DNA of 64,000 nucleotides from Polytrichum commune. Lineage: Eukaryota; Streptophyta; Polytrichopsida; Polytrichales; Polytrichaceae. Numbering within the stretch: position 1 is the first letter of the stretch; each line of letters begins with the position of its first letter. Of the stretch, positions 32,368 to 44,381 are shown piece by piece. The position numbers and the translations under genes are program-made. The notes under the pieces are model-generated. The model had not been told where the DNA came from. It saw only the letters and a program-made list of their open reading frames with translations, and did not search any database. Where the stretch lies: contig OX485806.1 of the NCBI GenBank assembly GCA_950295325.1, forward strand, positions 6,822,001 to 6,886,000, given 5' to 3'.

Positions 32368-35112
32368 TGTGGTACAACTTTTTGGTCTCAGAATAGTCAT
32401 TTTAGGATTTTGATAGGATGTGAATTCATATCGACACTTGCAATGTGAAATGGACACTAAAGTAAGTTATTAGTGATCAATTATCCGAAATGAGCTAAGG
32501 GTGAGACATTTAGTTCATATGAAACAGTTCCAAGAGGAAGAGTCTTTTGGGCAGGGCAATACACATGTGACCAAGTCGAAGAGACTTATGAAATCTGGCC
32601 CCAAGAGGCAAGGAAGCTAGTTCAGGGGATATAGAGGAGAAGAGGGGGGGGGGGGGGAGAAGTTAGTTCCTCTCGAAAAGAGAGTCTCCCTCGTCTTGCA
32701 GTTTTTGAGCGAGTCTAACTTGGGTGTGAAGCCCTTTTAAATGTACATTTTACTCTACATAATATAAGCGTGAAGCTATTTTGTCAATTCTATGTGAGAA
32801 GATTGAATTTGTTGTGTGGGTATACGTTGTGAATTAATTGAGTCAGAGTATATTTCCTGGTTTCGGGAAGAATCCAGAGTGAAGTTGCGACGTCTTACTT
32901 CTGTGAAAGAAGTAAATTAATTGTCGTGTGATTTCAATGGTGAAAGTCTATCAGTCACCGGGTTTGAATGTGAAATTCCAACGTGACTGATTGGTAGTGG
33001 TCCTCTCGGGAAGGGAGAGACAATCTCTCTACAGTTGCTGGAGTCTACCTTGTTTAATTACTCTTGGCGTGAAGCCTATTGAAGATTGTAAATCGTGTCT
33101 TATGATTCACTCCCGGTAATGGAAATGTAAGTTCGCATTGTGAACTCATCATGTCGTCATCGGGTGAATGGGAAATTTGTCCCTTCAGTGTGTATTCGGC
33201 CATGAGAATTGATTGGATTAATCCCACTCTATCTGATGTGAATTCAGGGTAGAAGTTTGAGAAACATCCTGTCTTCTCTTTGGAAATTCCTATACAGGTG
33301 CAAGTTGAAATCAAACATCGGTGAAAGAAGTGAATTCTATTTACCTTTGTCTTGTGATTGTCTGAGGTGAAACTGTGCGAAGCAGTTTAACCATATTATA
33401 TCCTTTGGGCTTATCTATGTGCATGAGTGGAATGAGGAATGTGAAATTCCGTGAGAGCCACTTTATGTCTTAATTCTGTAAATTTAATCAGGAGACTCCA
33501 AGCCAAATAAGTAAGTGTGTCTGGACGCCTGAGGTGATAAGTGTCTTAATTGAATGCAAGAACTTATTTCAGTGAGCAAACCCCCTTCCTTTCATGGTTG
33601 TGATGGTCGTGGTTAACTTACCGTGAATGATTGAAGTCGAACTCTCGATCAGAATGAAAATCCAGTGTCGAAAACTCATCAGCCAAAGGGAAGAGAGTAG
33701 TGGAGATTACTCGAGATGAATTCAGTATAGAAGATATCTTGAAGTCAAATCCTTAGATAACATACTCATTTGATAACTAAGGTGCTATTTGAGTGAAGGA
33801 AAATACCTGTCCACACAAAGTTTGTTTGTAACTCCAAACGGATAACAACGTTATGTTTTCAGAGTAGAGATTCGTCGGTGGAAATCACTACTGAATTAAG
33901 TGTCGAGTGAGCAGGTGTAATGAGGCTCTGAAAGTTTGCCGCGATGGAGTTTGCTAAGTGGTAGTAGCAATTATCACCTTGAGAGAGAGTGCGAAGATTG
34001 TTCTGTCGAAGCACTTTGTCTGATGCACGGAATCGGTGTAGTGATTACTCACCATAATGATGTGGATAAGCTCAAATGCATTCAAAGGAAGAAGTGTTGC
34101 TGTGATAAACTTGTCGCCAATTGCGAAGAGGGGGAACGAAAAGCGTAGATGTGGCCGATCGGAGAGGAAGTCGCGCGCGCGGGAGTGAAGACTGAAAAGG
34201 AAGGAGTCGCGGGAGAAGCGTGGGTATTTAACCCATATCGTTAGGGGGAGCACTCAAAGGCAAGCATAAAAGGAGGAGGAGCCTGCTCTTTAGCCGAGAA
34301 CAAGACGTTGACTTGGTTACTGGTTACTAGTTACTGGCTACTTGTTACTGGTTACTGGATACTAAGACTATGGCCCTCTCTATGAGACGTGACTTGACAC
34401 TGGTTACTTGTGACTAGACTATGGCCGTGCCGTGCAGACTATGGTCCTACCGATTAGACTCTTACGGTCCCGGTCCGGTTCAGTTCGCTTCGCTTAGACT
34501 CGGTCACTAGGTTTCTGTCACACGTTAGACTTTTGTTAATTTTAATAATTAATTTTAATGCATTCAATTCCACTGAGATAGTGTTAAGTCTAAAACTGAC
34601 TACGGAAATAATTCATTACTGTGGTCTATAACTAATTTAATTAAATCCATCACTTAACCATAGGAGGAGTCAATTGTGAACATAATATCCTTACTGACTG
34701 TGGTGTGGCCTTTCGATACTTGGCTACTTTACTGAAGAGACTATGGTTCACCTCAAGGAGTTTTTGCCTTGGGTTTCTGAGACTATGGCGTACTCAAATG
34801 TCTATGGCTGAGCTGTGACTCCCTGAATTGCAAAACACATTATAAGAGTGATGTTACTGATGAGAGTGGGTTGTGAGGGAGTGACTGATCAATTGCATGT
34901 ACTGCTGTGAGTGACCCTCAACCTTAATTAAATCAATCCTAAAACTCATTCTAGAAGTCTTTTTCCCTGTGTTTGTTGTCCTAAATACATCTTAATTCTC
35001 TTGTAATCTATCAATTAACTCAATGGTGATCCCTAGATGCAACACCTGACACTCATTTGGCCTTCCCTGTGTGGTTTTCTTAATTGGAACCCAATCTAAA
35101 AACCTATCTACA
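32368..35112 (+). repeat. 5' LTR
   Basis: 2745 bp. A TATA-like CATAAAAG at 34265-34272 lies in the last third, followed by a GAGGAGGAGCC box and iterated TTACTGG units (34315-34361). Short frames inside occur identically in both LTRs and show no motifs. Confidence 0.9.
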
Positions 35113-35115
35113 TTT

Positions 35116-35133
35116 TGGCGCCGCTGCCGGGGA
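35116..35133 (+). promoter_or_regulatory. Primer-binding site
   Basis: TGGCGCCGCTGCCGGGGA starts three bases after the LTR. It closely resembles the TGGCGCCGTTGCCGGGGA site of plant Athila/Tat elements, taken to be primed by tRNA-Asp. Confidence 0.8.
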
Positions 35134-35339
35134 AGGCTACGGTCGTCAGAATCTAGAAGATTGAGTATTGATAGAAATTACAAATTTACTTGTAGCTTGA
35201 ACTAAGACATATCTGGTGAATGAAGAAGTCAAGTTCATGAATTGAGAAATAAGTCTTGGGCTATTCCTACAATTCATTCACAGCTAGGCTAAGCTAATGA
35301 CCAGATATAACCTTAGTGATTACCTACAAGTCATAATTA

Positions 35340-35816
35340 ATGTGGCCCTGGGAACCGGGCCTTGAAGATTCGTGGCAGTGTTCGGTGGCAATTTTTTCCC
35401 TCATTGTGAAATTAAGCGATCAAACACAACCAGTTACTAAACCATTAAGTTTAAAATCGGACCCAATTTACAACTGTAGGATCCCAAGGGAAACTAACCT
35501 CTACAAGTGGTGTCGGTTTCCTCGGGAAAGATTCTTAATCGAAACAGTGTTTGCTAGATCTCCATTAGAGGCCCGGATTAAAATCTTACCTCTGGACGTC
35601 CAGCAAATCATTGTTACTAAAGTGTGGCAGAATAGAACTGTGTACACTTCTGACATCGAAATTAGAGACTTTAGTAATTTTATTGAAAAAGATTACATGT
35701 TGAGTCAATATCTTGAAAACGTTTTGTTAACACCTCAAGGTAACGAATTGATTGAGGAGGCTAACAAAGCATTGAAGAGAATTGAAAATGTGGCCATGGG
35801 AATCTACACCACTTGA
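35340..35816 (+). CDS. Retrotransposon leader ORF 1a
   Basis: 158 residues, ATG 35340, starting MWPWEPGLEDSW. No known domain is recognised. The middle contains LEARIKILPLDVQQIIVTKVW. The next ORF also begins MWPWE and contains a matching FLKLPHHLQEKIFEKIW, so the two look like diverged duplicates. It overlaps the next ORF by 29 bases in another frame, which suggests coupled translation or reinitiation. Such ORFs before gag are uncommon in Ty3/gypsy elements. Confidence 0.55.
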   Translation: MWPWEPGLEDSWQCSVAIFSLIVKLSDQTQPVTKPLSLKSDPIYNCRIPRETNLYKWCRFPRERFLIETVFARSPLEARIKILPLDVQQIIVTKVWQNRTVYTSDIEIRDFSNFIEKDYMLSQYLENVLLTPQGNELIEEANKALKRIENVAMGIYTT

Positions 35817-36333
35817 GTCGGATTGTTCTGATAGTTGGTTGTACGAAGGTCCCCATTTATTTGCCGCATTATACCGTTTCTATAAGGCTTCCTTTTGGGG
35901 AGTCGGTATCCATATTGGACCAAACCACCCTATTTACCCAAAAGGATTCCGAGTTAATTTCCTTAAATTACCCCATCACCTTCAAGAAAAGATTTTTGAG
36001 AAAATATGGAATCAGGGTGAGGGTTTTAACGAAATTATTATTAACCATGGTCATCCACGATTGAGAGTGGACCTCAGATTTATGTTCCTAGTTTATAGTC
36101 AACATAAAGCTGATAATTTTCCAATCAACAAATTTGGTTATGGTTGTTGGAATGGTGGACTTTTTACTAAGAATGAGGCCCGTTTTAATTACGGACCTTT
36201 TGATCCATGTGCTAGTGTAAACATACCAGATTTTTCCGATTCTCCTCTTAAAGACACAAACTTTCTTAATTTCGAGAAACTGTGCTTAAACGGGAGAAAA
36301 CGGTTTACCAAGAAATTGGGTAGAGCATATTAA
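35788..36333 (+). CDS. Retrotransposon leader ORF 1b
   Basis: 181 residues from ATG 35788, starting MWPWESTPLESD. An aromatic-rich stretch (LFAALYRFYKASFWGVG) and PINKFGYGCWNGGLF are notable; no domain is recognised. After its TAA a different frame stays open from about 36336 to 36690 without an ATG, encoding a very charged stretch (KAREDRAIARDYRRKKAE). That may be a former continuation lost to a frameshift. Confidence 0.55.
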   Translation: MWPWESTPLESDCSDSWLYEGPHLFAALYRFYKASFWGVGIHIGPNHPIYPKGFRVNFLKLPHHLQEKIFEKIWNQGEGFNEIIINHGHPRLRVDLRFMFLVYSQHKADNFPINKFGYGCWNGGLFTKNEARFNYGPFDPCASVNIPDFSDSPLKDTNFLNFEKLCLNGRKRFTKKLGRAY

Positions 36334-36738
36334 AGATATATGCATCTTTCATACTGGAACCTGCGCATGCGAAGTCTCATGCACAAACAGCCTCAGTAAG
36401 AAAGGCAGCCAATGATAAGGCTAGAGAGGATCGTGCTATAGCAAGAGACTATCGGAGGAAGAAAGCGGAGAGGAATAGGGGTTGGTTAAGGTCGGTCATA
36501 AAATTACGCCAAGAACAAACCGATAGTGAAGCAACCGAGGGAGATCACATTCCTGTAGAGGATAACACCTCATCAGGCATATTATCACCTCTTAAACCCC
36601 AACGTACAATTAAATTTTGGCTCAACTTCGGGAGAATCACAAAATCAACCGATACAACCCTCTCAAGTTTTATTAACTCCGCCCCCACCACCACCATCTC
36701 CACCGCCTCCACCACCTGCGGTACCACCGCCATTACTA

Positions 36739-39700
36739 ATGGCGCAGCCACCACCACCTAATCCAAATCCTCGTATTACTAATGTAGTACACATTCCTTA
36801 TTTTTTAGGACGGCCAGGTGCTGATCCTGATACACATATTGCTAAATTTGAAGTAACATGTGCCGCGAATAGCATCCCTCCTGCTAAATTTCAAGAGGTC
36901 TTTGCCGCCTCTTTGCAGGAAGATGCCTTCGCATGGTATTTAAGGCAACCCGCATTCGCGGATTGGAATGCATTGAAAAATGCCTTCCTAGATCATTTCC
37001 GACCCTTAGGTTTTGCTAGTAGTTTAAAAGAGAAACTACGAACCATAAGGATGGGGATAAATGAACGGGTGGACAGCTATTACGGGCGGATGCAAGACAT
37101 CTTGCAACGTATGGGGGTTCACCAAATACCGGATAACTTCCTTATGAGCATTTTTATTGGAGGATTGTATCCAATAGAGTTGAAAACGTATGTGAAGGAA
37201 GGTCGTACGGCAACATATGGGCAAGCATATGCTCGAGCCAAAATTTGGGAGGAATGCCGTTTAGAAGACGATTTAGTCATCTATACGGACAACACCTACT
37301 CAAATAATCCTATACCTCCCCATATGGGGACCTTCCCCATAACTAATCAAAATCAACACTATATAACGGATGTTCATCCTTCCACCACTTTCACCACCCC
37401 TATATTTTCTAAACCGGCTGGGATGACGCCCTCTACCCATGACCCCACTATAGCTAAACATGAAGATGCTATCATGAACTTAACCAAACAATTGACAGAA
37501 TTGTCGGTCAAGGTCATGAAAGGTGCACCAAAACGACCTCAAGTTACCAATGAGCGTACAAATGTATGGTGCACTAATTGTAAAGGGCATGGTCATGTGG
37601 CTAATGAGTGTCCTACACCCCAAGGCATACGAATCAAATGCACTTATTGTGGGGGTAGCCACTCGGTGAGCGAATGTTGGAATTTAAGACCCCAGCACCC
37701 GGTTAATCAAGTTGACGATAATCGGAGTCGACCTTGGCAAGAAGAGAGAACCGGGCCAGGCCCAAATGCCAATTATAATCCTCGAAGGAATTTTAATAAA
37801 CGGCCGGTCCCGATCAATTTCCCTAACCGACCTAGTTGGGGTAGAACCAATGGTCCACCCAACTGGGACGGGCCTCCTTATAATAACAATATGCGAAATT
37901 ACAATTCTAACCCCAATGATAAAAGGAAAATACCCGTATGTTATAGGTGTCAAGAGTTGGGACATTATGCTAATGAATGTCCTAACCCAAAAAAGTCCCA
38001 AGACTATGTTCCCCTATGTGGAAAGTGTAAAACGGCAGGACATCCTACGGATGAGTGCCCCGAACCTAAAAAGGATTACCAACCTAATGATAGGGACTGG
38101 AAGAAAGGCAAACATGTCCGTATTCAGGAGGATGGGGACGGCGGGTCCAGAAATGTGCATCACATTCAACATACCATCTACCAGCACTCCTCATATCCTG
38201 AATCCAAAGTCAATGCCGTCACTACTCGGTCAAAACGGATAGTTGAACCACTGCCGCTACCGGATGACAATAGTGACGATAAAAGTCTTGGTTATGACTC
38301 CCCCATAAATTTAGACACCAATAACTCTAATTCGCAGAACCCCATCACCCCTGGAAGTTCTCAACAAGGAAGTATTCCGACCCAGACGGTACCACCTACA
38401 AAGGTAGTACAGCCTGTACCGGCGCCTACCCAAAATCTTCAACCACAACCGGTAGCAGTTCCTCATATGAATCGAACTACTAAATTACCTACCACTGTGA
38501 CACGGATCAATCATCCACCGATTAGGATACCTAGTTACAGTGTGTTGAATTCCGGAAGTGCTCATCGGAAATCCTCGTCTCAACGGACACGAGTGATGGA
38601 ATTAGCTAGCGGGCTTCAACACTATGACATTATAAATGATTTGGATAATATAAAACCCCAAATTACTATGAGGCAATTGCTAGCGATAGCACCCCATTGT
38701 AGGAGTAAGTTAAGTTCGTCTATGATCAGAAAGAAACCAAAGACGGTGGATATACATGACGTCACACTAAGTAAGGATCCCGGAGCTCCTGCGGTGGATG
38801 TCATTATTGATGGGGTATTAATACCCGGATTCCAGGTTGATACAGGGTCAAGTGTTAACCTAATGAGTATGGAAACCTTAAATGAATTGGGAATAACTAA
38901 AATGATCCCCACACCCATTATATTAAAAATGGCGGACCACACCCGTGCTAAACCATTGGGAGAACTTCCCCAAGTGTCAGTAATAGTGGCTGGGAAAGAA
39001 TATAAGATTGACTTCATTGTTTTCCGAACCTCGGATGCCGTGCAACCAATACCTGGCATCCTAGGACGTCCATGGTTAATTCTTGCCCAAGCCAAAGAAG
39101 ATTGGGGCAAAGGAACCTTAACCTTAGGACGTGGTTCGGAGAAAATGATTTTACCTCTATTTCCTACCAAATACCAGGGGGAAACCCAAGACGATGGTAC
39201 GGAATTTTCATCGGATGGATCCGATTCGGAAACTGACCACGCACTTAGCGAACCCATACATAATGTTAGGAGTCATTCCGGTCCAATTTCATTAGGCATG
39301 GGAGAATATTATTTTCCATTGGAGGATGGAGATTCGGATGATGCCATCCTCCAGTGGCAAAAATCTGTATGTAATATTGTCACTACTATAGCTCCCAAAA
39401 CAGACCATCCACCCCAACCTTTGGGTAGAAAACAATCCACGGTTCGTAAGAAATCCGAACCACTACCACCTGCTTCTGAAGAGGATTGGGAAGATGCTAT
39501 GTTTTCATCTGCCACTCCGATCAAAAGCTATGTTTCTAAGGACGTGTGTAAGGAAATGAATTTGGGCACGGAAGAAGTTCCTAAAATAATTAAAGTTTAT
39601 GAGAAAATTTCTCATACCGAATGGAAATATTGGTATAATTTCTTTAAAAGAAATATACACGTATTTGCATGGACCTATAAAGACCTACGAGGTGTCCCAC

Positions 39701-42330
39701 CGGAGCTATGTGAACACAAAATTGTGTTAGAAGAAGGTGTGGCACCCGTAAGACAAAGACAATATCGAATGAATCCTAAATATTCCCTTTTAGTTAAAGA
39801 AGAAATTGACAAATTATTAGAAGCAGGGTTCATTTACAAAGTCCCTTATAGTGAGTGGGTTTCACCCATCGTTGTTGTACCCAAGAAAAATGGGAAATTA
39901 AGAATTTGTCAAGACTTCCGTAGATTGAATAGTGTCACTCGGAAGGATTATTTTCCACTCCCTTTCACTGACACTATGTTAGATGCGGTATCGGGCCACA
40001 AAACATATTCTTTTATGGATGGGTTCTCGGGTTACAATCAAATCCAAATTTATGAACCCCATCGATGGTACACAACATTTACTACGGATTGGGGGATCTT
40101 TGCATATATGGTTATGCCATTTGGTTTATGCAATGCTCCCGCGACCTTTCAATATGTTATGACCGAAGCATTTCAAGAATATTTACGTAAATTTATGGAA
40201 ATATTCTTGGACGACTTCGCGGTGTTCGGAACTATGGAACAACATGCCGATTACCTCCAAAAATGTTTTGATAAATGCATGGAGTTCGGTATTTCCATAA
40301 ATGCGGCCAAATCCGTATTTTTAGTTCCCTTCGGAAAATTGGTGGGACATATTGTATCGGAGAGGGGGATAGCTACAGATCCCGATAAGGTAACTATTAT
40401 AGCATCATTACCCATTCCTACCACAGTTTCTGAAGTTAAAGGATTTCTTGGTCATACAGGTTATTACCGTCGTTTCATTCATGGTTATGCTACCGTAGCT
40501 ATGCCCTTAACTGAATTACTAAGGAAAACTGAAACACCACCCGTATGGACCTCAGCATGTACTCATGCTTTTAACGTCCTTAAACGGAAGCTTGTGACAG
40601 CTCCTATTTTAATACCACCAAATTGGGATAAAGATTTTCATATCTATGTGGATGCCTCAAATGTGGCCTTAGGCTCTGTTCTTAGCAAAAAAGATGAGAA
40701 AGGACGTGACCATCCAATATATTATGCAAGTAGACAACTAGTCCAAGCCGAAAAGAATTATTCGGTAACGGAACGAGAGGCCTTAGGCATGATATTTTCG
40801 GTGCAAAAATTTCGCCATTACCTATTAGGGAATAAAGTGGTTTTTCACGTTGATCATGATGCTTTAAAATACATGGTGAATAAACCACAATTGAGCGGTC
40901 GTATTGCTCGATGGGTCTTACTTTTACAAGAATTTGACTTCACGGTTGAAGTACGTCCTGGTAAAAGCCATGCCAATGCCGACCATTTGTCTCGCTTAAA
41001 TGAAGAAGTAGGCGAGGAACCCATTGACGATTCATTCCCCGATGCTCAATTGTTCTTTGTGGATGTTATACCTCCGGAATATGCTAAAATAATTAATTAT
41101 CTACAAACTAATACTTTTCCGGAAGGCTATACCGAAAAGCAAAAGAAACGCTTAGCATATAAAGCGGGACCTTATACTATTATTGCTAACACTTTATATA
41201 AACAAGGTAAAGATGGCGTTCTTCGTAGATGTGTAACGAGTTCAGAGATCCCCCACATCTTAAAAGAATGTCATGATAATCCCGCCGGTGGCCATTTTGC
41301 GGGTGATGTTACCGCCCGTAAAATACTCCAATCAGGTTATTGGTGACCTACGCTATTTGCGGATTGTGGTATTTACACGAGGCAATGCGACATGTGTCAA
41401 CGTATCGGTAAGCCTACTTCTTCTTCCGCAATGCCTTTAACCCCAATTTTAGCGTTAGCCCCTTTTGAAAAATGGGGTATAGATTTTGTTGGTCCTATAA
41501 ACCCACCAAGTCGTCATGGTCGTCATCGCTATATTTTAGTAGCTACGGATTACGCCACAAAATGGGCGGAGGCCGAAGCCACTAAAACTAATGACAAAGT
41601 AGTTGTTGCCAAGTTTTTACGTGAAAATATTATGGCACGGTTTGGATGTCCTAAAGAACTTGTGAGTGATAGAGATACACATTTTGTCAATGATGTTATT
41701 GAGGAGTTAACAACAAAATACAAAATTAAACATCGATTGACTACCCCTTATCATCCACGAGCCAATGGTCAGACCGAGAAGACCAATGGGATCCTTTGTA
41801 AAATAATTACTAAAACAGTGCAAGGATCTATGACTGATTGGGATACTAAATTGATTGACGCATTATGGGCATATCGGACTGCATATAAAGTCACAACTAA
41901 ATTCACTCCCTTCCAATTAGTATACGGGCAAGAGGCAATCTTACCTATTGAATTGGAGTTACCATCATTAAGAATCGCCGTAAATGAGCGTCTTGGTGAC
42001 GCGGAATCATTAGAAGTTCGTATTAATATGCTTGAGAAATTAGATGAAACTCGGAGTCAAGCATATTTAAATACGGCCGCCATACAAAAATGGCGCAAGT
42101 CCTATTATGATAGCAAAATGAAAGATAAAAAGATTGGACCCACGGATTTAGTATTACTTTATGATAGCCGATTTCAGAAATTCCCGGGCAAATTTCGATT
42201 ACATTGGTTAGGCCCTTATAAAGTACGGGTAATGCATACCAATGGTTCTTTTGAATTAGAAGATTTTGCGGGAAACGTTCTACCCACCCGACTTAATGGA
42301 AATCGTTTGAAAGTATATCGAAGTAACTGA
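36739..42330 (+). pseudogene. gag-pol polyprotein with one internal TGA
   Basis: From ATG 36739, 1863 codons in a single frame except TGA 41344-41346. Gag domain about 20-165. Four Cys-His boxes at about 277-440 (CTNCKGHGHVANEC, CTYCGGSHSVSEC, CYRCQELGHYANEC, CGKCKTAGHPTDEC). Protease DTGSS about 700. Reverse transcriptase with FLDDF as the YxDD box about 1155. RNase H (YVDASNVALGSVLS) about 1304. Integrase HHCC, interrupted by the stop just after SGYW, then the DDE core (GIDFVGP, SDRDTHF, GQTEKTNG) and a GPY module (WLGPYKVR), without a chromodomain. The stop lies where the family usually has Trp. It cuts off integrase, so either it is read through or the element needs help in trans. Confidence 0.85.
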
Positions 42331-44381
42331 GGACAGTTACTAAGTTAAAGAAGGGGGGAGGTTATAATAAGCTACTTAATATATTGAAAATTATAAGAAT
42401 AATAAAAAGTAATATTAAACCTGTGTATTAATAAAATTTTCAGAATTTTTTCACAATCACATTAACTCTTTTAAGAAACTGAAATCAGGCTTATGGAAAG
42501 TACCTAGTGTCATAATAAGGAAGAATCCTGGACCATAGTCTAATGGAGCTGAAAAGAAGTCTCTTGGGAGAGTAATCATGAATAGTTAGGGATGGAACAA
42601 CCCCCGTGTGAAAAGAATCGCTTCAAACCAGGAGTGACGGTTGGGTTATGAGCCGTCAGAGTGTCACTCGACAGTGGCCGAAGCGAAGTGCCTCCACTCT
42701 TCCAGACTATAGTCTCTTCGGCGCCAGGTACTTCGAAGCGTTTTGGCCTAAGATCTCAAGTGCACCTATTGGGGGAGCAGTTAGGGCTGAGAAAGAGAGA
42801 GGAAGGTGATTGCGGAGAAGAGACTGTAGCTAAGTGAGTGTGAGAGAGAGAGACTTGGAACAGAAGCGGAGTGCGGAGCGCGGAAGAGATTCTAACAGCA
42901 AGGAATTGTCGGAAGAGGAGACGAATTGTGGGGCAAGGAGTGAAGAGGGAGCTGAAGAGACAACCCTTACTTGTTCAGGTGAAACTCTTCTCAGGTGCAT
43001 TGCATTGCTCAAATAAGAATGTTAGTTGTTTGTAATTAACACATCGAGTTGAAAGAATTTCATCACTTTCCAATGCAAGCTGCCGAGCAATTCCATACTT
43101 CAAATCAGGCTTTAGTTCCAGTTTCAAGCTCTTTTCAACTGTGTGATAAATCTGTTCACATCATTGATCATGTAACTTAAAGAGTTGAAGGTTGGTTGTT
43201 CACATTCTATGGACGCCATAAGGTTGCAAAAATCTCTCTTAACATAGATGAACCCTAATGAACCTAATGGGTGAACTGAAATGTGTAACAGATTGTAACT
43301 CTGAGAAGAAGTAGGATAGAATTGCCAGAGAGAAAAGAAGAATATTTCCGAGAGATTGAGGAAAGTGGAGAGACATTCGAGAGATCAGTAAAGAGACCAT
43401 AATAGTGATCCAACTCTCAAAGGAGTGAATACAAGAAACAGAATGAGAGATAGATAGTTTCATATTGTGAAAGAAAAAGGGTGGATAAGAGTGAGATCAG
43501 TGCGAAGCAGTAGATTTATGCCCTGAGAGATAAAAATGTTGCCGCTTGAACAAAGAAAGATCCAGTATCAAACTCTTTACTCTTCACAGAAGAAAGTGTA
43601 GGTAGAATCAACCTCCAAAGAGAGATAGGAAAGAAAATTCCAAGTATGAATTTCTGAGTGTAGCAAGGACTTTCTGAGAGGAGACTACCAAAGGAAAGAA
43701 GAAAAAGAAAAGACATCAGAATCAGAGAAGAGAATGTGGAAACATGCTGGAGTCAAGAAAACAGATTCAGAGGAGTGGTAGTTAATACTTATCAGTAGGG
43801 TAGAGAATTTTGTTATACAATGTCACAATTAGTGAGCTCTTTGATGATCTCGGATGTGGTTCCCTATCTTGCTTGTCTCTTTATGCAAAATGCTCTTAAA
43901 TATTTCTTCTGGTAGAGGGATCCTAATAGGTATACAAAACTCTTTCATCTCTCTGAACCTTGTCTTTCTCTAAAAGAGCTTAGTTTCTCCTGGAAGAGTC
44001 AGAGTCTAAGGATTCAAATTGACTGAGAAAGAAACTGGCAGTAGGGATAGGTCCTCTGTGATTGTCTTTTTATACAGAGTCTTGGCTGTCTTAGGGAACT
44101 CGTCCTTGTTCAAACATCTGTGCACCCTGTAGCTGATACGTCCAAAAGGGACAGAAATGTGTTAGCTTTGATTTCAGATCTTTTCGAATGAGTCACCCAG
44201 AAAGAAGGTTTAGCTCAAGGGACTATAGTCTTGACAGAGTGCTCAATTGTCGAATGAAGGAGTCCCAAAAGGTTCCTTGCTGAGTAAACTGACCAGGTTC
44301 AAGTGTAGTTACTGCAGGGTTCTCAACGGACTGCACACAAATTAGGACAGTGTACTGCCAGGAGTCACTTAGGAGTCAGAA
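42331..44381 (+). other. Retrotransposon spacer after pol
   Basis: No supported gene. A purine tract AAAGAAGGGGGGAGG lies at 42346-42360, just after pol, and resembles a polypurine tract although the real one is 4.6 kb further on. The rest is GA-rich and echoes short LTR phrases (GTGCGAAGCAG at about 43500, GACTATAGTC at about 42704 and 44221). Confidence 0.5.

Noticed and set aside
33054-34253. Several short frames inside the LTR, repeated at 47679-48878
   Set aside because: Identity between copies follows from LTR identity; no motifs, and such frames are expected by chance.
41344-41346. Programmed readthrough at the pol TGA
   Set aside because: The following bases (CCT) do not match the known leaky UGA-CUA context, and the position usually holds Trp, so a mutation is simpler. 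Kept only as a possibility.
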